DNA of 25,391 bases from Candidatus Woesearchaeota archaeon (lineage in GTDB: Archaea > Nanobdellota > Nanobdellia > Woesearchaeales > GW2011-AR4). The stretch is from assembly GCA_013330825.1 (NCBI GenBank), contig DUHN01000034.1, forward strand, positions 1 through 25,391, given 5' to 3'. Position numbers and translations under genes: made by a program. Of the stretch, positions 1 through 7,851 are shown piece after piece. How positions within the stretch are numbered: the first letter of the stretch is position 1; every line of letters starts with the position of its first letter. The notes under the pieces were generated by a model, which did no database searches, was not told the origin of the DNA, and saw nothing but the letters and a program-made list of their open reading frames with translations.

Positions 1-165
1 GTCCTGAAGGAGGCGCTGGAGTCCAAACATCATGCCATCGCGAAAGAATGCTTCGCCCATGCCCTGCAATCCTACGCAAAAGAGGCGAAGGGAAGCGCTG
101 CCGTGCTGAAGCGCCTCCAGGCAGTTGAAAGAAGGGGACGGTACCGTGCGAAGAAAGGAAATTAA
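1..165 (+). CDS. C-terminal end of an unrecognised protein (partial)
   Basis: An open frame enters from the left edge in frame 1 and stops at TAA 163-165, giving the last 54 residues of a protein whose start lies outside the window. The tail is helical-looking and rich in Lys, Arg, Ala and Glu, ending in a basic segment (RRGRYRAKKGN). I do not recognise a family from this fragment. Its end overlaps the start of the following HAD gene by about 20 bases in another frame, which suggests the two are co-transcribed and translationally coupled. The frame could be chance, but its composition and the overlap look like a real gene end. Confidence 0.55.
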   Translation, partial: VLKEALESKHHAIAKECFAHALQSYAKEAKGSAAVLKRLQAVERRGRYRAKKGN

Positions 166-766
166 GGCCATCCTCTTTGACTTATACGGTGTCCTGGTCG
201 ACTCGCTGGACGCGTGGCACCATGTATTCAATGATACGCTGCGCATGTTTGGCTTGCCGGCATTGGGCAGGAGGCAGTTCAGCAGGGGCTTTGGCGCGCC
301 CATAGAGCACGACATGAAGGCGTATTTTCAAGGCAGGACCATGAAAGAAGTGCACGATGCCCATAACTCCCATTTCCGCAAGAGGATACATCTGGTGAAG
401 CTCTTTCCTTCTGCAATTCCCCTGCTGAAGGAAGTGCGGAGAAGAAAGCTGAAGACCGCGCTCATCTCCAACTCCACGCGCGCCATTGTCGGGATGATTG
501 TCTCGCATTATAAGCTGAAAAAATATCTTGACGTTATGGTCACCATGGATGATGTCAGGCGCAGGAAGCCGGCACCCGATGCGGTGCTCAGGGCATGCAG
601 GGAGCTGGGAGTGAAGCCAAGAGAGGCCGTTCTCGTGGGCGACACCAGGAATGACATGGTTGCGGGCAGGAGGGCCGGCTGCACCACGATAGGATTGAAG
701 ACAAAAGGAGAGTATACAATCAGGACACTCGGTTCTCTCCCGCCGCTCATCAAAAGGTTTAAATAG
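146..766 (+). CDS. HAD-superfamily hydrolase (phosphatase-like)
   Basis: A subfamily I HAD hydrolase of about 206 residues, of the phosphoglycolate phosphatase / haloacid dehalogenase type, probably a soluble small-molecule phosphatase of unknown substrate. Motif I is FDLYGVLVDS with the nucleophilic Asp, a helical cap follows, motif II is the Ser in LISNS, motif III the Lys in RRRKPAPD, and motif IV is VGDTRNDM with two acidic residues. The second motif I position is Tyr, not the usual phosphatase acid/base Asp; DxYG is also seen in haloacid dehalogenases and some archaeal HADs. I chose GTG 146 because an AGGGGA-like site lies just upstream and the protein then starts close to motif I; TTG 125 would add 7 residues. 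It lies upstream of the histidine genes, so a role as a second histinol-phosphate phosphatase is possible but unsupported. Confidence 0.85.
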   Translation: MRRKEIKAILFDLYGVLVDSLDAWHHVFNDTLRMFGLPALGRRQFSRGFGAPIEHDMKAYFQGRTMKEVHDAHNSHFRKRIHLVKLFPSAIPLLKEVRRRKLKTALISNSTRAIVGMIVSHYKLKKYLDVMVTMDDVRRRKPAPDAVLRACRELGVKPREAVLVGDTRNDMVAGRRAGCTTIGLKTKGEYTIRTLGSLPPLIKRFK

Positions 767-942
767 GGGCCAAAACTCCCTTACAGCTATGATTATATCA
801 CCTATGCGTATGGGGGCTAAGGCACTAACCGGTGCTGACTGTATTCATCATAGGTAAACTGAGTTCTTTTCTTATAGACATAAATATTCTACAGCCGGTC
901 AATGGGCAATGCAGAAGCCCTCTTCTCTTCAGGTTTTTCTAT
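767..942. other. Spacer between HAD gene and tRNA-His
   Basis: About 175 bases without a convincing protein gene. It holds AT-rich promoter-like segments, one overlapping the HAD stop (TTTAAATA at 758-765) and one near 880-888. A short GC-rich hairpin is possible around 830-838 (GCAC with GTGC). I see no clear RNA family. Confidence 0.4.
880..888 (+). promoter_or_regulatory. Candidate TATA box for tRNA-His / his operon
   Basis: ATAAATATT sits about 60 bases ahead of the tRNA-His gene, so transcription would start near 910 and leave a leader of about 30 bases for RNase P to remove. No other TATA-like element lies between here and hisG. Confidence 0.4.
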
Positions 943-1059
943 GGCGGCAGTAGTTTAATGGCAGAACCCAAGACTGTGGCAGCGCAAAATACGGCCATTG
1001 CATCCTTCATGCCGCGCTGCGGAGATCTTGTGGCAGGGGTTCGATTCCCCTCTGCCGCC
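943..1059 (+). tRNA. tRNA-His (anticodon GTG), one intron
   Basis: The mature form folds as a complete cloverleaf. The acceptor is GCGGCAG/CTGCCGC, with an encoded extra G (943, position -1) opposite discriminator C (1059), the identity element of tRNA-His. The D arm is GTTT/GAAC, the anticodon stem CAAGA/TCTTG, and the loop CTGTGGA carries anticodon GTG. The T arm is AGGGG/CCCCT with loop TTCGATT. CCA is not encoded. The gene is interrupted by a 45-base intron after position 37. It stands immediately before hisG, the first gene of the histidine operon, with 32 bases between. Confidence 0.95.
980..1024 (+). other. tRNA-His intron with canonical BHB motif
   Basis: The intron is at the common 37/38 site. 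The exon bases CTGT (974-977) pair with GCGG (1019-1022) as the 4-base-pair central helix, allowing G-U pairs. The bulges are 978-980 and 1023-1025, each cut after the second base. An inner helix AGCGC/GCGCT (981-985 with 1014-1018) closes the intron loop. This is the substrate geometry of the archaeal tRNA splicing endonuclease. Confidence 0.88.
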
Positions 1060-1091
1060 CTTTCTTGCATCCAGGGCAGGGGAATGCTGCC

Positions 1092-1700
1092 ATGAAGGCC
1101 AAAACCACAGCTAATGGCACGTTTATCCTTGTTCCAAAAAATTCCGGGCTGAAGGAATACCGCGAGAAGGCGCTTTCGCTGCTTGAGGCACATGAAAGGG
1201 CAAAGCTTATTGAAGCCAGGGGGGAGGATATACCTTTTTTGGTGCAGCAGTTCCAGACCAAGGGCAAAAAAGCCATTGGCCTCACTGGAGAGGACCTCTT
1301 CAAGGAATATTGCCTGGAGAACAGGGGTACAGGGCTCAGCATCATCAGGCGCATCGTATGGGATGATCCTGGGGCGATGTTCAGGAAGCCATCCCTTTGC
1401 CTCATCGGGCCGCTGGATAAGGAACAGGGGTCCATGCCGAAAGAGCTGACCGTCGCCATCAACACCAAGTACAGGAAGCTCGCGAAGAGATATCTCAATT
1501 TCCTTGAAAGGCAGGGATTTGTCTTCAAGAAAATCTATATGAATGGCGCTGTCGAGACAAGCTGCAGCGAAGGCATTGCGGATCTCGTTATTGACATTGT
1601 CTATACGGGGAAATCCCTGGAGAAATATGGCCTCAAGGTGTTTGACAACATACTGAAAAGCGATTTCGTGATTGTGGGGTACAAAGATGATCAAACCTAA
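1092..1700 (+). CDS. hisG: ATP phosphoribosyltransferase, short form
   Basis: Catalyses the first step of histidine synthesis, joining ATP and PRPP to phosphoribosyl-ATP. The 202-residue product is divergent, but its second half carries the family core: VAINTKYRKLAKRYL, an ETSCSEGIADLVIDI-type segment and TGKSLEKYGL, matching the PRPP-binding region of HisG. Its length fits the short HisG form, which lacks the C-terminal regulatory domain of long HisG and in bacteria works with HisZ. No HisZ is seen here. ATG 1092 is chosen because AGGGG lies about 8 bases upstream; TTG 1065 would start nearly at the tRNA end. The 3' end overlaps hisC by 14 bases. Identity also rests on position at the head of a complete his operon. 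Confidence 0.85.
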   Translation: MKAKTTANGTFILVPKNSGLKEYREKALSLLEAHERAKLIEARGEDIPFLVQQFQTKGKKAIGLTGEDLFKEYCLENRGTGLSIIRRIVWDDPGAMFRKPSLCLIGPLDKEQGSMPKELTVAINTKYRKLAKRYLNFLERQGFVFKKIYMNGAVETSCSEGIADLVIDIVYTGKSLEKYGLKVFDNILKSDFVIVGYKDDQT

Positions 1701-3402
1701 GCGCGCGGTCATGGACATGCAGACATACAACCCGCCGACCTCTGGAAGGGCAGGGTTGCTGCGGCTCGACTTCAACGAGAACACCGTCGGCTGCTCTCCT
1801 GCCGTCCTCAAGGCAATGAGGAAGATGGACAAAAGCACGTTCTCCGTCTATCCGGAATACGCCTCCCTGCGGCAGGACATCGCCGCGTACTGTGGGGTGC
1901 GACCGCAGGAAGTCATACCTACTGACGGGACTGACGAGGCCATCAAGCTCATCACCGAGGCGTACATCGAAAAAGGAAAAGACGAGATAGTCATTCCGAC
2001 ACCGACATATGCCATGTTCAAGTTCTATGCCCAGCTCAACGAGGCGGGAATAAGGGAAGTGCTGTACAATGAGGACCTGAGCTTCCCGACCAAAAAAGTC
2101 CTCGAGGCAATCACCACTAAGACGAAACTGGTTATCTTGGTGAACCCCAACAACCCGACAGGGACTTCCATTGCAAAAGGAGACATCATCAGGATACTCG
2201 ACAAGGCCAAAAGGAGCGGGGCAGTTGTCCTTATCGACGAGGCCTACTGGCAATTTTACGGCAGGACTGCCATTCCTCTGGTGAAAAAATACGACAATCT
2301 GTTCGTTACCCAGACCTTCTCGAAGGCGCTGGGCCTCGCCGGCCTGCGGCTTGGCTACATCATCTCAAACGAGCGCAACATTGCCTTATTGCAGAAAGCG
2401 CTGTCTCCTTACAGCGTCAACATCATTGCCGCTTTCTGCGCCAGGGCGGCACTGCGCGACGAGGCATATGTCAAGAACTATGTCGGTGAAGTCAGGAAGA
2501 GCAAGAGCATGCTCTATCGGGAGCTAGATGAGCTAGGTATCTTCTACTACAGGAGCGACGCGAACTTCGTGCTGCTGAAGGTAGGCAGGAACTCAGGCGC
2601 ATTCTGCCGGAAGATGAGGGAACGGGAAATCCTGGTGCGGGACAGAAGCAGCGACGCGCTGTTGGATGGTTATGTCAGGGTGACGCTGGGAACTATAAAT
2701 CAGACAAAGCGCTTCATCAGGGAACTGCGCCGGGTAATGAAGGAAATAGGCCCCCTGCTGATTTTTGACATCGACGGCGTTCTCGCGGACGTTTCGCGAT
2801 CCTACAGGGTTTCAATCAAGAAAACAGCGGAATACTTCACCGGAAGGAATATCTCTTTTGACGACATCCAGGCATACAAGAACAGGGGTGGCCTGAACAA
2901 CGACTGGGACCTGACCGAAGCCATCATCAGGGACAAGGGGGTTGCCGTAGACAAGAAGGGCATCATCAGGAAATTTCAGGAATATTACAACAAACCGAAA
3001 AGCAACGAGGTATGGCTCTTGGACAAAAACATCCTGGAGGCGCTGTCCCAAAGGGGCACCCTGGCGATCCTGACCGGAAGGCCAAAAAAGGAAGCATCTT
3101 ATATATTGAGGAAAAATAATGTTACAAAATATTTTAAGGTCATCGTCGCGATGGAAGACATCTCCAGGCAGAAGCCCAACCCGCAAGGCCTGCTGCGCAT
3201 CATGAGGCGGTGCCCCTGCCCGGACGCCTGCTATTTTGGGGACACCATTGACGACATGAAGGCAGCGCGTGCGGCGAACATCATCCCCATCGGCGTCCTC
3301 CCTCCGCAGGACAGGTCCTCTGCACTGCGGAATCTCCTAATCAGGAACGGCGCTTCAGCCGTGCTCAACAACATCAACCAGATAGCGAGGGTGCTGCCAT
3401 GA
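1687..3402 (+). CDS. hisC: Fusion: histidinol-phosphate aminotransferase + HAD histidinol-phosphate phosphatase (predicted)
   Basis: A 571-residue two-domain protein. Residues 1-350 are a fold-type I PLP aminotransferase of the HisC type: VNPNNPTG near 153-159, IDEAYW near 183-188, and the PLP lysine K213 in TFSKALGLAGLRLG. Residues 355-571 are a full HAD phosphatase: motif I FDIDGVLAD (D361, D363), motif II Thr in AILTGRP, motif III Lys in RQKPNP, motif IV GDTIDDM. The stretch GGLNNDWDLT in its cap resembles a HAD subgroup that I recall from archaea near histidine genes. HisC and histidinol-phosphate phosphatase act on the same intermediate (adjacent steps), and no other phosphatase is in the operon, so the HAD half very likely supplies that missing step. 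ATG 1687 has GGGG 6 bases upstream and overlaps hisG; the stop overlaps hisB as ATGA. Confidence 0.92.
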   Translation: MIKPKRAVMDMQTYNPPTSGRAGLLRLDFNENTVGCSPAVLKAMRKMDKSTFSVYPEYASLRQDIAAYCGVRPQEVIPTDGTDEAIKLITEAYIEKGKDEIVIPTPTYAMFKFYAQLNEAGIREVLYNEDLSFPTKKVLEAITTKTKLVILVNPNNPTGTSIAKGDIIRILDKAKRSGAVVLIDEAYWQFYGRTAIPLVKKYDNLFVTQTFSKALGLAGLRLGYIISNERNIALLQKALSPYSVNIIAAFCARAALRDEAYVKNYVGEVRKSKSMLYRELDELGIFYYRSDANFVLLKVGRNSGAFCRKMREREILVRDRSSDALLDGYVRVTLGTINQTKRFIRELRRVMKEIGPLLIFDIDGVLADVSRSYRVSIKKTAEYFTGRNISFDDIQAYKNRGGLNNDWDLTEAIIRDKGVAVDKKGIIRKFQEYYNKPKSNEVWLLDKNILEALSQRGTLAILTGRPKKEASYILRKNNVTKYFKVIVAMEDISRQKPNPQGLLRIMRRCPCPDACYFGDTIDDMKAARAANIIPIGVLPPQDRSSALRNLLIRNGASAVLNNINQIARVLP

Positions 3403-3986
3403 GATGTGCAACTATTCGAAGGAAAACAAAGGAAACGGACATCGCCCTAGCCCTGAACATAGACGGCAAAGGCAAATCCACCATCACCACTTCCATTGGA
3501 TTCCTCACCCACATGCTGGAATCCTTTGCCAAACACGGGCTCTTTGACATCCGCCTCAGGGTGAAAGGAGACGTGGACATTGACCAGCACCACACCATTG
3601 AGGACACGGGAATAGCGCTCGGCCAGGCCTTCGGGAAAGCCCTCGGCAGCAAGAAAGGCATCAACCGGGCTGGTTATTTTATCTTTCCAATGGATGAAGC
3701 GCTTGCGATTGTCGCCGTGGACATAGGGGGAAGGCCCTACCTGAAATTCAATGGGACGTTCAAAAGGAGATTTTGTGGTGGTCTGGACACGGACGTACTC
3801 GAAGATTTTTTTTACGGGTTTTCCATCGGCCTTGGAGCCAATATTGCCATCCAGATACGCTATGGGCGGAGCGACCACCACAAGATCGAAGCGGTTTTCA
3901 AGGCCTTCGCCAAGGCGATGAAGGCAGCATGCTCAACAGATAAGCGTGCCGTGAAAGAGCTGCCATCAACCAAGGGATTGATATGA
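3399..3986 (+). CDS. hisB: Imidazoleglycerol-phosphate dehydratase
   Basis: Dehydrates imidazoleglycerol phosphate to imidazoleacetol phosphate. The 195-residue length is that of the monofunctional archaeal and plant type, with no phosphatase domain. The two metal-binding repeats are clear: DQHHTIEDTGIALGQA near residues 66-81 and the partner SDHHKIEAVFKAFAKA near 160-175, which coordinate the manganese sites. The pattern of an N-terminal HMLESFAKHG and a central MDEALAIVAVD also fits HisB. It starts at ATG 3399, overlapping the hisC stop by 4 bases, and ends 1 base before hisH, so translation is coupled on both sides. Confidence 0.95.
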   Translation: MRCATIRRKTKETDIALALNIDGKGKSTITTSIGFLTHMLESFAKHGLFDIRLRVKGDVDIDQHHTIEDTGIALGQAFGKALGSKKGINRAGYFIFPMDEALAIVAVDIGGRPYLKFNGTFKRRFCGGLDTDVLEDFFYGFSIGLGANIAIQIRYGRSDHHKIEAVFKAFAKAMKAACSTDKRAVKELPSTKGLI

Positions 3987-3987
3987 C

Positions 3988-4569
3988 ATGATAGCGATAG
4001 TTGACTACGGAGCGGGCAACGTGAACAGTGTGAAGAATGCCCTGGACCATCTCGGGGTGCAGTCGGTGATAGTGACAACGCCGGAAGAGCTGCTAAAAGC
4101 TAAGAGGATTATCCTGCCTGGAGTGGGGGCATTTGGTTTTATGATGGACAAGCTGCGGGAAAAGGGATTGGAGACGCCGATAAAGAATGCAATCACGGCA
4201 GGAACTCCCCTGCTCGGCATCTGTGTCGGCATCCAGGTGCTGTTCGAGGAGAGCGAGGAAAACCCAGGAGTAAGGGGCCTAGGTATCTTCAGGGGGAAAG
4301 TGCTGAAGTTCAGGAAAGGAAAAGTCCCACAGATTGGCTGGAACAGAGTCCACCCCCCCAAGGAAGGCATCTTCATGGAAGGGTACGCCTATTTCGTCAA
4401 CTCCTACTATGTGGTTCCTACTAACAAAAAAATAATTGCGGCCACCACGGATTATCATGGGAAATTCGCCAGCGCGGTCCAGAGCGGGAACGTGACTGCT
4501 GTCCAGTTCCACCTTGAGAAAAGCGGGGATTTTGGCCTTGAGACCCTGCGGAGATGGCTCTCATGCTGA
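3988..4569 (+). CDS. hisH: Imidazole glycerol phosphate synthase, glutaminase subunit
   Basis: A class I glutamine amidotransferase that frees ammonia from glutamine and passes it to HisF. The product has 193 residues, typical for HisH. It begins [14 protein letters not shown]. The nucleophile lies in [13 protein letters not shown] (usually GICLGMQ), and the catalytic His and Glu lie in QFHLEKSG, where most relatives have QFHPEKSG. Its end overlaps the start of hisF (ATGCTGA), a common arrangement for two subunits made in equal amounts. The Pro-to-Leu change beside the catalytic His is minor and should not remove activity. Confidence 0.96.
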   Translation: MIAIVDYGAGNVNSVKNALDHLGVQSVIVTTPEELLKAKRIILPGVGAFGFMMDKLREKGLETPIKNAITAGTPLLGICVGIQVLFEESEENPGVRGLGIFRGKVLKFRKGKVPQIGWNRVHPPKEGIFMEGYAYFVNSYYVVPTNKKIIAATTDYHGKFASAVQSGNVTAVQFHLEKSGDFGLETLRRWLSC

Positions 4570-5318
4570 CGAAACGCATCATCCCCTGCCTGGACGTGAA
4601 GGACGGGAGGGTCGTGAAGGGAAGGAAGTTTGTTGACTTCAAGGATGCAGGTGACCCTGTTGAGCTGGCCCGCATGTACAATGAGCAGGGCGCGGACGAG
4701 CTCAGTTTCCTTGACATCACCGCTTCCTTTGAGAAAAGGAAGATCGTCATCGACCTTGTCAGAAAAGTAGCGAAGGAGGTCTTCATCCCCTTCAGCGTGG
4801 GAGGCGGCATCTCCTCGGTCGAGATGGTGAAGGAGCTGATAAACGCCGGGGCAGAGAAAGTGAGCATCGGCACGGCTGCTGTCAGGAACCCTTCCATGGT
4901 GGAGCAGGCAGCGCGGGAATGCGGCTCGCAGGCAGTCGTGGTGTCCATTGACGCCAAGAGGAAGGGGAATGGGTGGACGGTCTGGATTGAGGGTGGAAAG
5001 AAGGACACGGGGAAGGACGCGCTCGCATTTGCGCAGGAGATGGAGCAGCTTGGCGCAGGAGAGATTCTCCTCAACTCCATAGACAAGGACGGCACGAAAG
5101 GCGGCTTTGACATCGAGCTCACTCGGCGATGCAGCGAAGTGCTCAACATCCCCGTCATCGCCTCCGGAGGGGCAGGGACGCTTGCGGACTTCGAAGAAGT
5201 CCTGACGTCCGGCAAAGCAGATGCTGCTCTGGCGGCCTCGCTCTTCCATTTTAGCACATTCACTATCGCAGATGTCAAGAAATACTTAAGAGAAAATAGT
5301 GTTGAGGTACGGCTATGA
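4563..5318 (+). CDS. hisF: Imidazole glycerol phosphate synthase, cyclase subunit
   Basis: A TIM-barrel cyclase that uses ammonia from HisH to make imidazoleglycerol phosphate and AICAR. Family marks are all present: [19 protein letters not shown] with the catalytic Asp at residue 11, VGGGISS, and [13 protein letters not shown] with the second catalytic Asp, followed by ASGGAGT at the C-terminal phosphate site. The product is 251 residues. ATG 4563 is preferred because proteins of this family start right at MLTKRIIP and because the resulting ATGCTGA overlap with hisH matches the operon style; ATG 4554 would add three residues. The stop overlaps the next gene by 4 bases. Confidence 0.97.
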   Translation: MLTKRIIPCLDVKDGRVVKGRKFVDFKDAGDPVELARMYNEQGADELSFLDITASFEKRKIVIDLVRKVAKEVFIPFSVGGGISSVEMVKELINAGAEKVSIGTAAVRNPSMVEQAARECGSQAVVVSIDAKRKGNGWTVWIEGGKKDTGKDALAFAQEMEQLGAGEILLNSIDKDGTKGGFDIELTRRCSEVLNIPVIASGGAGTLADFEEVLTSGKADAALAASLFHFSTFTIADVKKYLRENSVEVRL

Positions 5319-6538
5319 TCATCCCAAGCATTGACTTAATGGGCGGAAAGGCAGTTCAGCTGCAGCAGGGAAAGACGAAGAAGTTGGAGGTAGAGGATGT
5401 GCTCGGCCTCGCGAGGGAATTCAGGAAATATGGGGATATCGCGGTCATTGACCTTGACGCTGCCATGGGAAAAGGCAACAACACGTCCTTGGTCAAGGAA
5501 ATTTGCACACTGGCGGACTGCAGGGTGGGAGGAGGCATACGCACTGTTGAGAAAGCAAGTGAGATGCTGCGCGCTGGGGCGAAGAAAATCATCATCGGCA
5601 CTAAAGCAACTCCCGATTTCCTCAGGCAATTGCCAAGGGAGCAAGTCATTGTTGCTGTTGACACCAAGGACAAAAAAGTGGTCACCGAGGGCTGGACAAA
5701 AACCACGGCAAAGACGCCCCTCAACGAGATAAAAGAGCTCGAAAGCTACTGCTCTGAATTCCTATTCACCAATGTGGAAAGGGAAGGCATGATGAGGGGC
5801 ATTGATATTAAGGTCGTTGAGGCAGTGGTGAAGGCCACAAGGAACAAGGTGACTGTCGCCGGGGGCGTAACAACCATGGCGGATATCAGGAAAATCGATT
5901 GCCTCGGGGCAAATGCCCAGCTCGGCATGACCATCTACACGGGAAAGATTAATCTGGCAGACTCCTTTGCCGGGCTCCTGGATTTCAGTAAGAACAAGGG
6001 GTTGATCCCAACCATCGCCCAGGACGGGGATGGCCAGATGCTCATGCTGGCCTTTTCAACCAAAGAATCGTTGCTGAGAACCTTTCAAACGGGGGAAGCG
6101 ACTTATTATAGCAGGTCAAGAGGAAAAATCTGGACCAAAGGTGAGACATCGGGAAATGCGCAACAGCTTATCACCGTAAGATACGACTGCGACAAGGACA
6201 CCCTTTTATTCAGGGTGCGGCAGAAGAATGCCGCGTGCCACCTGGGTATGTATTCCTGCTTTGGGGAAAAGGAATTTGTCCTTGAGGACCTCTACCGCAC
6301 GATAAAAGACAGGATTAGGAACCCCTCAAAAGAGTCGTACACCTCGCGCATAGCCGCCGATGAAAAGCTCGTCAAGAAGAAAATCAAAGAGGAGTGCAAT
6401 GAAGTCCTGAAATACAAAAACAAAGACAACCTCCTCTGGGAGATAGCTGATTTGACCTATTTCGTGCTGATGCTCATGGCCAAGAACAACATCACAATTG
6501 CGGACATTAGGAACGAGCTGAGAGGCAGGAGAAAATGA
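5315..6538 (+). CDS. hisA-hisI-hisE: Triple fusion HisA-HisI-HisE
   Basis: One 407-residue protein with three histidine enzymes in a row. Residues 1-218 are HisA, the ProFAR isomerase TIM barrel: D7 in [16 protein letters not shown]116 in VAVDTKD, VAGGVTT. Residues 220-318 are HisI, phosphoribosyl-AMP cyclohydrolase: [41 protein letters not shown], and metal cysteines in [12 protein letters not shown]. Residues 322-407 are HisE, phosphoribosyl-ATP pyrophosphatase: SYTSRIAAD, the [10 protein letters not shown] acidic helix and WEIADLTYF. These catalyse steps 2, 3 and 4. HisI-HisE fusions are common; joining both to HisA is not. All active-site motifs look intact. Start and stop both overlap neighbours by 4 bases (ATGA). 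Confidence 0.95.
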   Translation: MIIPSIDLMGGKAVQLQQGKTKKLEVEDVLGLAREFRKYGDIAVIDLDAAMGKGNNTSLVKEICTLADCRVGGGIRTVEKASEMLRAGAKKIIIGTKATPDFLRQLPREQVIVAVDTKDKKVVTEGWTKTTAKTPLNEIKELESYCSEFLFTNVEREGMMRGIDIKVVEAVVKATRNKVTVAGGVTTMADIRKIDCLGANAQLGMTIYTGKINLADSFAGLLDFSKNKGLIPTIAQDGDGQMLMLAFSTKESLLRTFQTGEATYYSRSRGKIWTKGETSGNAQQLITVRYDCDKDTLLFRVRQKNAACHLGMYSCFGEKEFVLEDLYRTIKDRIRNPSKESYTSRIAADEKLVKKKIKEECNEVLKYKNKDNLLWEIADLTYFVLMLMAKNNITIADIRNELRGRRK

Positions 6539-7794
6539 GAATCATCACCTCAAACAGGATTCCAGATGGATTTTTTGATGCAAAGCCTATGGAAGAGGTG
6601 AAGATAGTCAAGACAGTACTGGAAGGCGTCAGGAAGAAGGGGGACAAGGCAGTGAGGGCCTATGCCCTGAAGTTTGACCGATTCAGCAAGAAAAAGATGG
6701 AGGTTTCGCAGCAGGACATACGGAAAGCATACGGGACTGTTGATAAGAAAACCATCACGGTGCTCAAGACGGCGGCGAGGAACATCGCGCGCTTTGCGAA
6801 GGCCCAGCTTGGACAGCTCAAGGACATGGAGATAAAATCAAAAGAAGGCATTGTAGGGCAGAAAATCATTCCATTGGGGAAAGTCGGCTGCTATGTGCCA
6901 GGAGGAAGATACCCTCTTCCTTCATCGGCCCTCATGAGCATCATCCCGGCTAAAGTGGCAGGAGTGGAGAAGATTATCGTGTGCTCCCCCAGGATAGCTC
7001 CCGTCACCATCGTTGCCGCGGACATTGCGGGCGCTGACAGGATATTCGACCTTGGCGGAGTGCAGGCAATAGGGGCAATGGCCTATGGCACTAAATCCAT
7101 TCCAAAGATGGACAAGATTGTCGGTCCTGGCAACAGGTATGTGGCCGCAGCAAAAAGGGAAGTGTATGGCACTGTCGGCATTGACTTCATCGCCGGGCCG
7201 AGCGAGGTCATGATCATCGCAGACGAATCGGGCAACCCAGAGCTTATCGCCGCTGATCTGCTGGCCCAGGCCGAGCACGACAGTGATGCTCAGTCGGTCC
7301 TCATCACTACTTCAAAGCCGTTGGCCAAGAAAGTAAAGCACCAACTGAATGTGCAGCTTTCCCGATTGAAGACAAAGGAGATTGCTGAGGCCGCGCTGGG
7401 AAAGGGCTGCATCATCGTCGCAAAGACACTGGAGGAAGCCGCTGGCATAGCCAACAGGAAGGCGCCTGAGCATCTGGAGCTCCATGTGCGCAGGCCGGAA
7501 GCGCTGATTTCCCAGCTGAAAAATTATGGCTCCCTGTTCATCGGTGAGGAAACGGCGGAGGTCTTTGGGGATTACTGCAGCGGCACAAACCACATCCTAC
7601 CGACAAGCGGGGCTGCACGGTACACAGGGGGATTGTCCGTCAGGGATTTTGTCAAGGTTGTAACCTATCAGAAAATCAGGAACCGGCCTTCAAAGGCGAT
7701 GATTGAGACGGCCTCAACGCTGGCAGCCATCGAGGGCCTTGACGCCCATAGGAGAGCTGCATTGCTGAGGAGAAAAGAAACACCTTTAAAGTAA
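6535..7794 (+). CDS. hisD: Histidinol dehydrogenase
   Basis: Zinc- and NAD-dependent enzyme that oxidises histidinol twice to histidine, the last pathway step. The 419 residues match the usual length. Family motifs run in order: [44 protein letters not shown], the zinc and substrate segment [18 protein letters not shown] and [15 protein letters not shown] with GLSVRDFVK. It starts at ATG 6535, overlapping the preceding fusion gene by 4 bases, and closes the tightly packed block. The next gene, hisS, starts 57 bases on behind its own TATA-like element. Confidence 0.97.
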   Translation: MRIITSNRIPDGFFDAKPMEEVKIVKTVLEGVRKKGDKAVRAYALKFDRFSKKKMEVSQQDIRKAYGTVDKKTITVLKTAARNIARFAKAQLGQLKDMEIKSKEGIVGQKIIPLGKVGCYVPGGRYPLPSSALMSIIPAKVAGVEKIIVCSPRIAPVTIVAADIAGADRIFDLGGVQAIGAMAYGTKSIPKMDKIVGPGNRYVAAAKREVYGTVGIDFIAGPSEVMIIADESGNPELIAADLLAQAEHDSDAQSVLITTSKPLAKKVKHQLNVQLSRLKTKEIAEAALGKGCIIVAKTLEEAAGIANRKAPEHLELHVRRPEALISQLKNYGSLFIGEETAEVFGDYCSGTNHILPTSGAARYTGGLSVRDFVKVVTYQKIRNRPSKAMIETASTLAAIEGLDAHRRAALLRRKETPLK

Positions 7795-7796
7795 GC

Positions 7797-7806
7797 ATAT
7801 TTATAA
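7797..7806 (+). promoter_or_regulatory. Candidate TATA box for hisS
   Basis: ATATTTATAA lies just after the hisD stop and about 50 bases before the hisS start. Transcription would begin near 7827, leaving an A-rich leader without an obvious ribosome binding site. hisS may also be read through from the his operon. Confidence 0.55.
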
Positions 7807-7851
7807 CCCTCACAAAGAAAATTGAGCTAAAAAAGCAAATGTAAAAGCAAA

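Noticed and set aside
767..942. C/D box small RNA (ATGATGA at 848-854 on the minus strand)
   Set aside because: No properly spaced D box (CTGA) or terminal stem was found.
939..1838. 299-residue frame on the minus strand
   Set aside because: It runs across tRNA-His and hisG and shows no family features; it is a shadow of the plus-strand genes.
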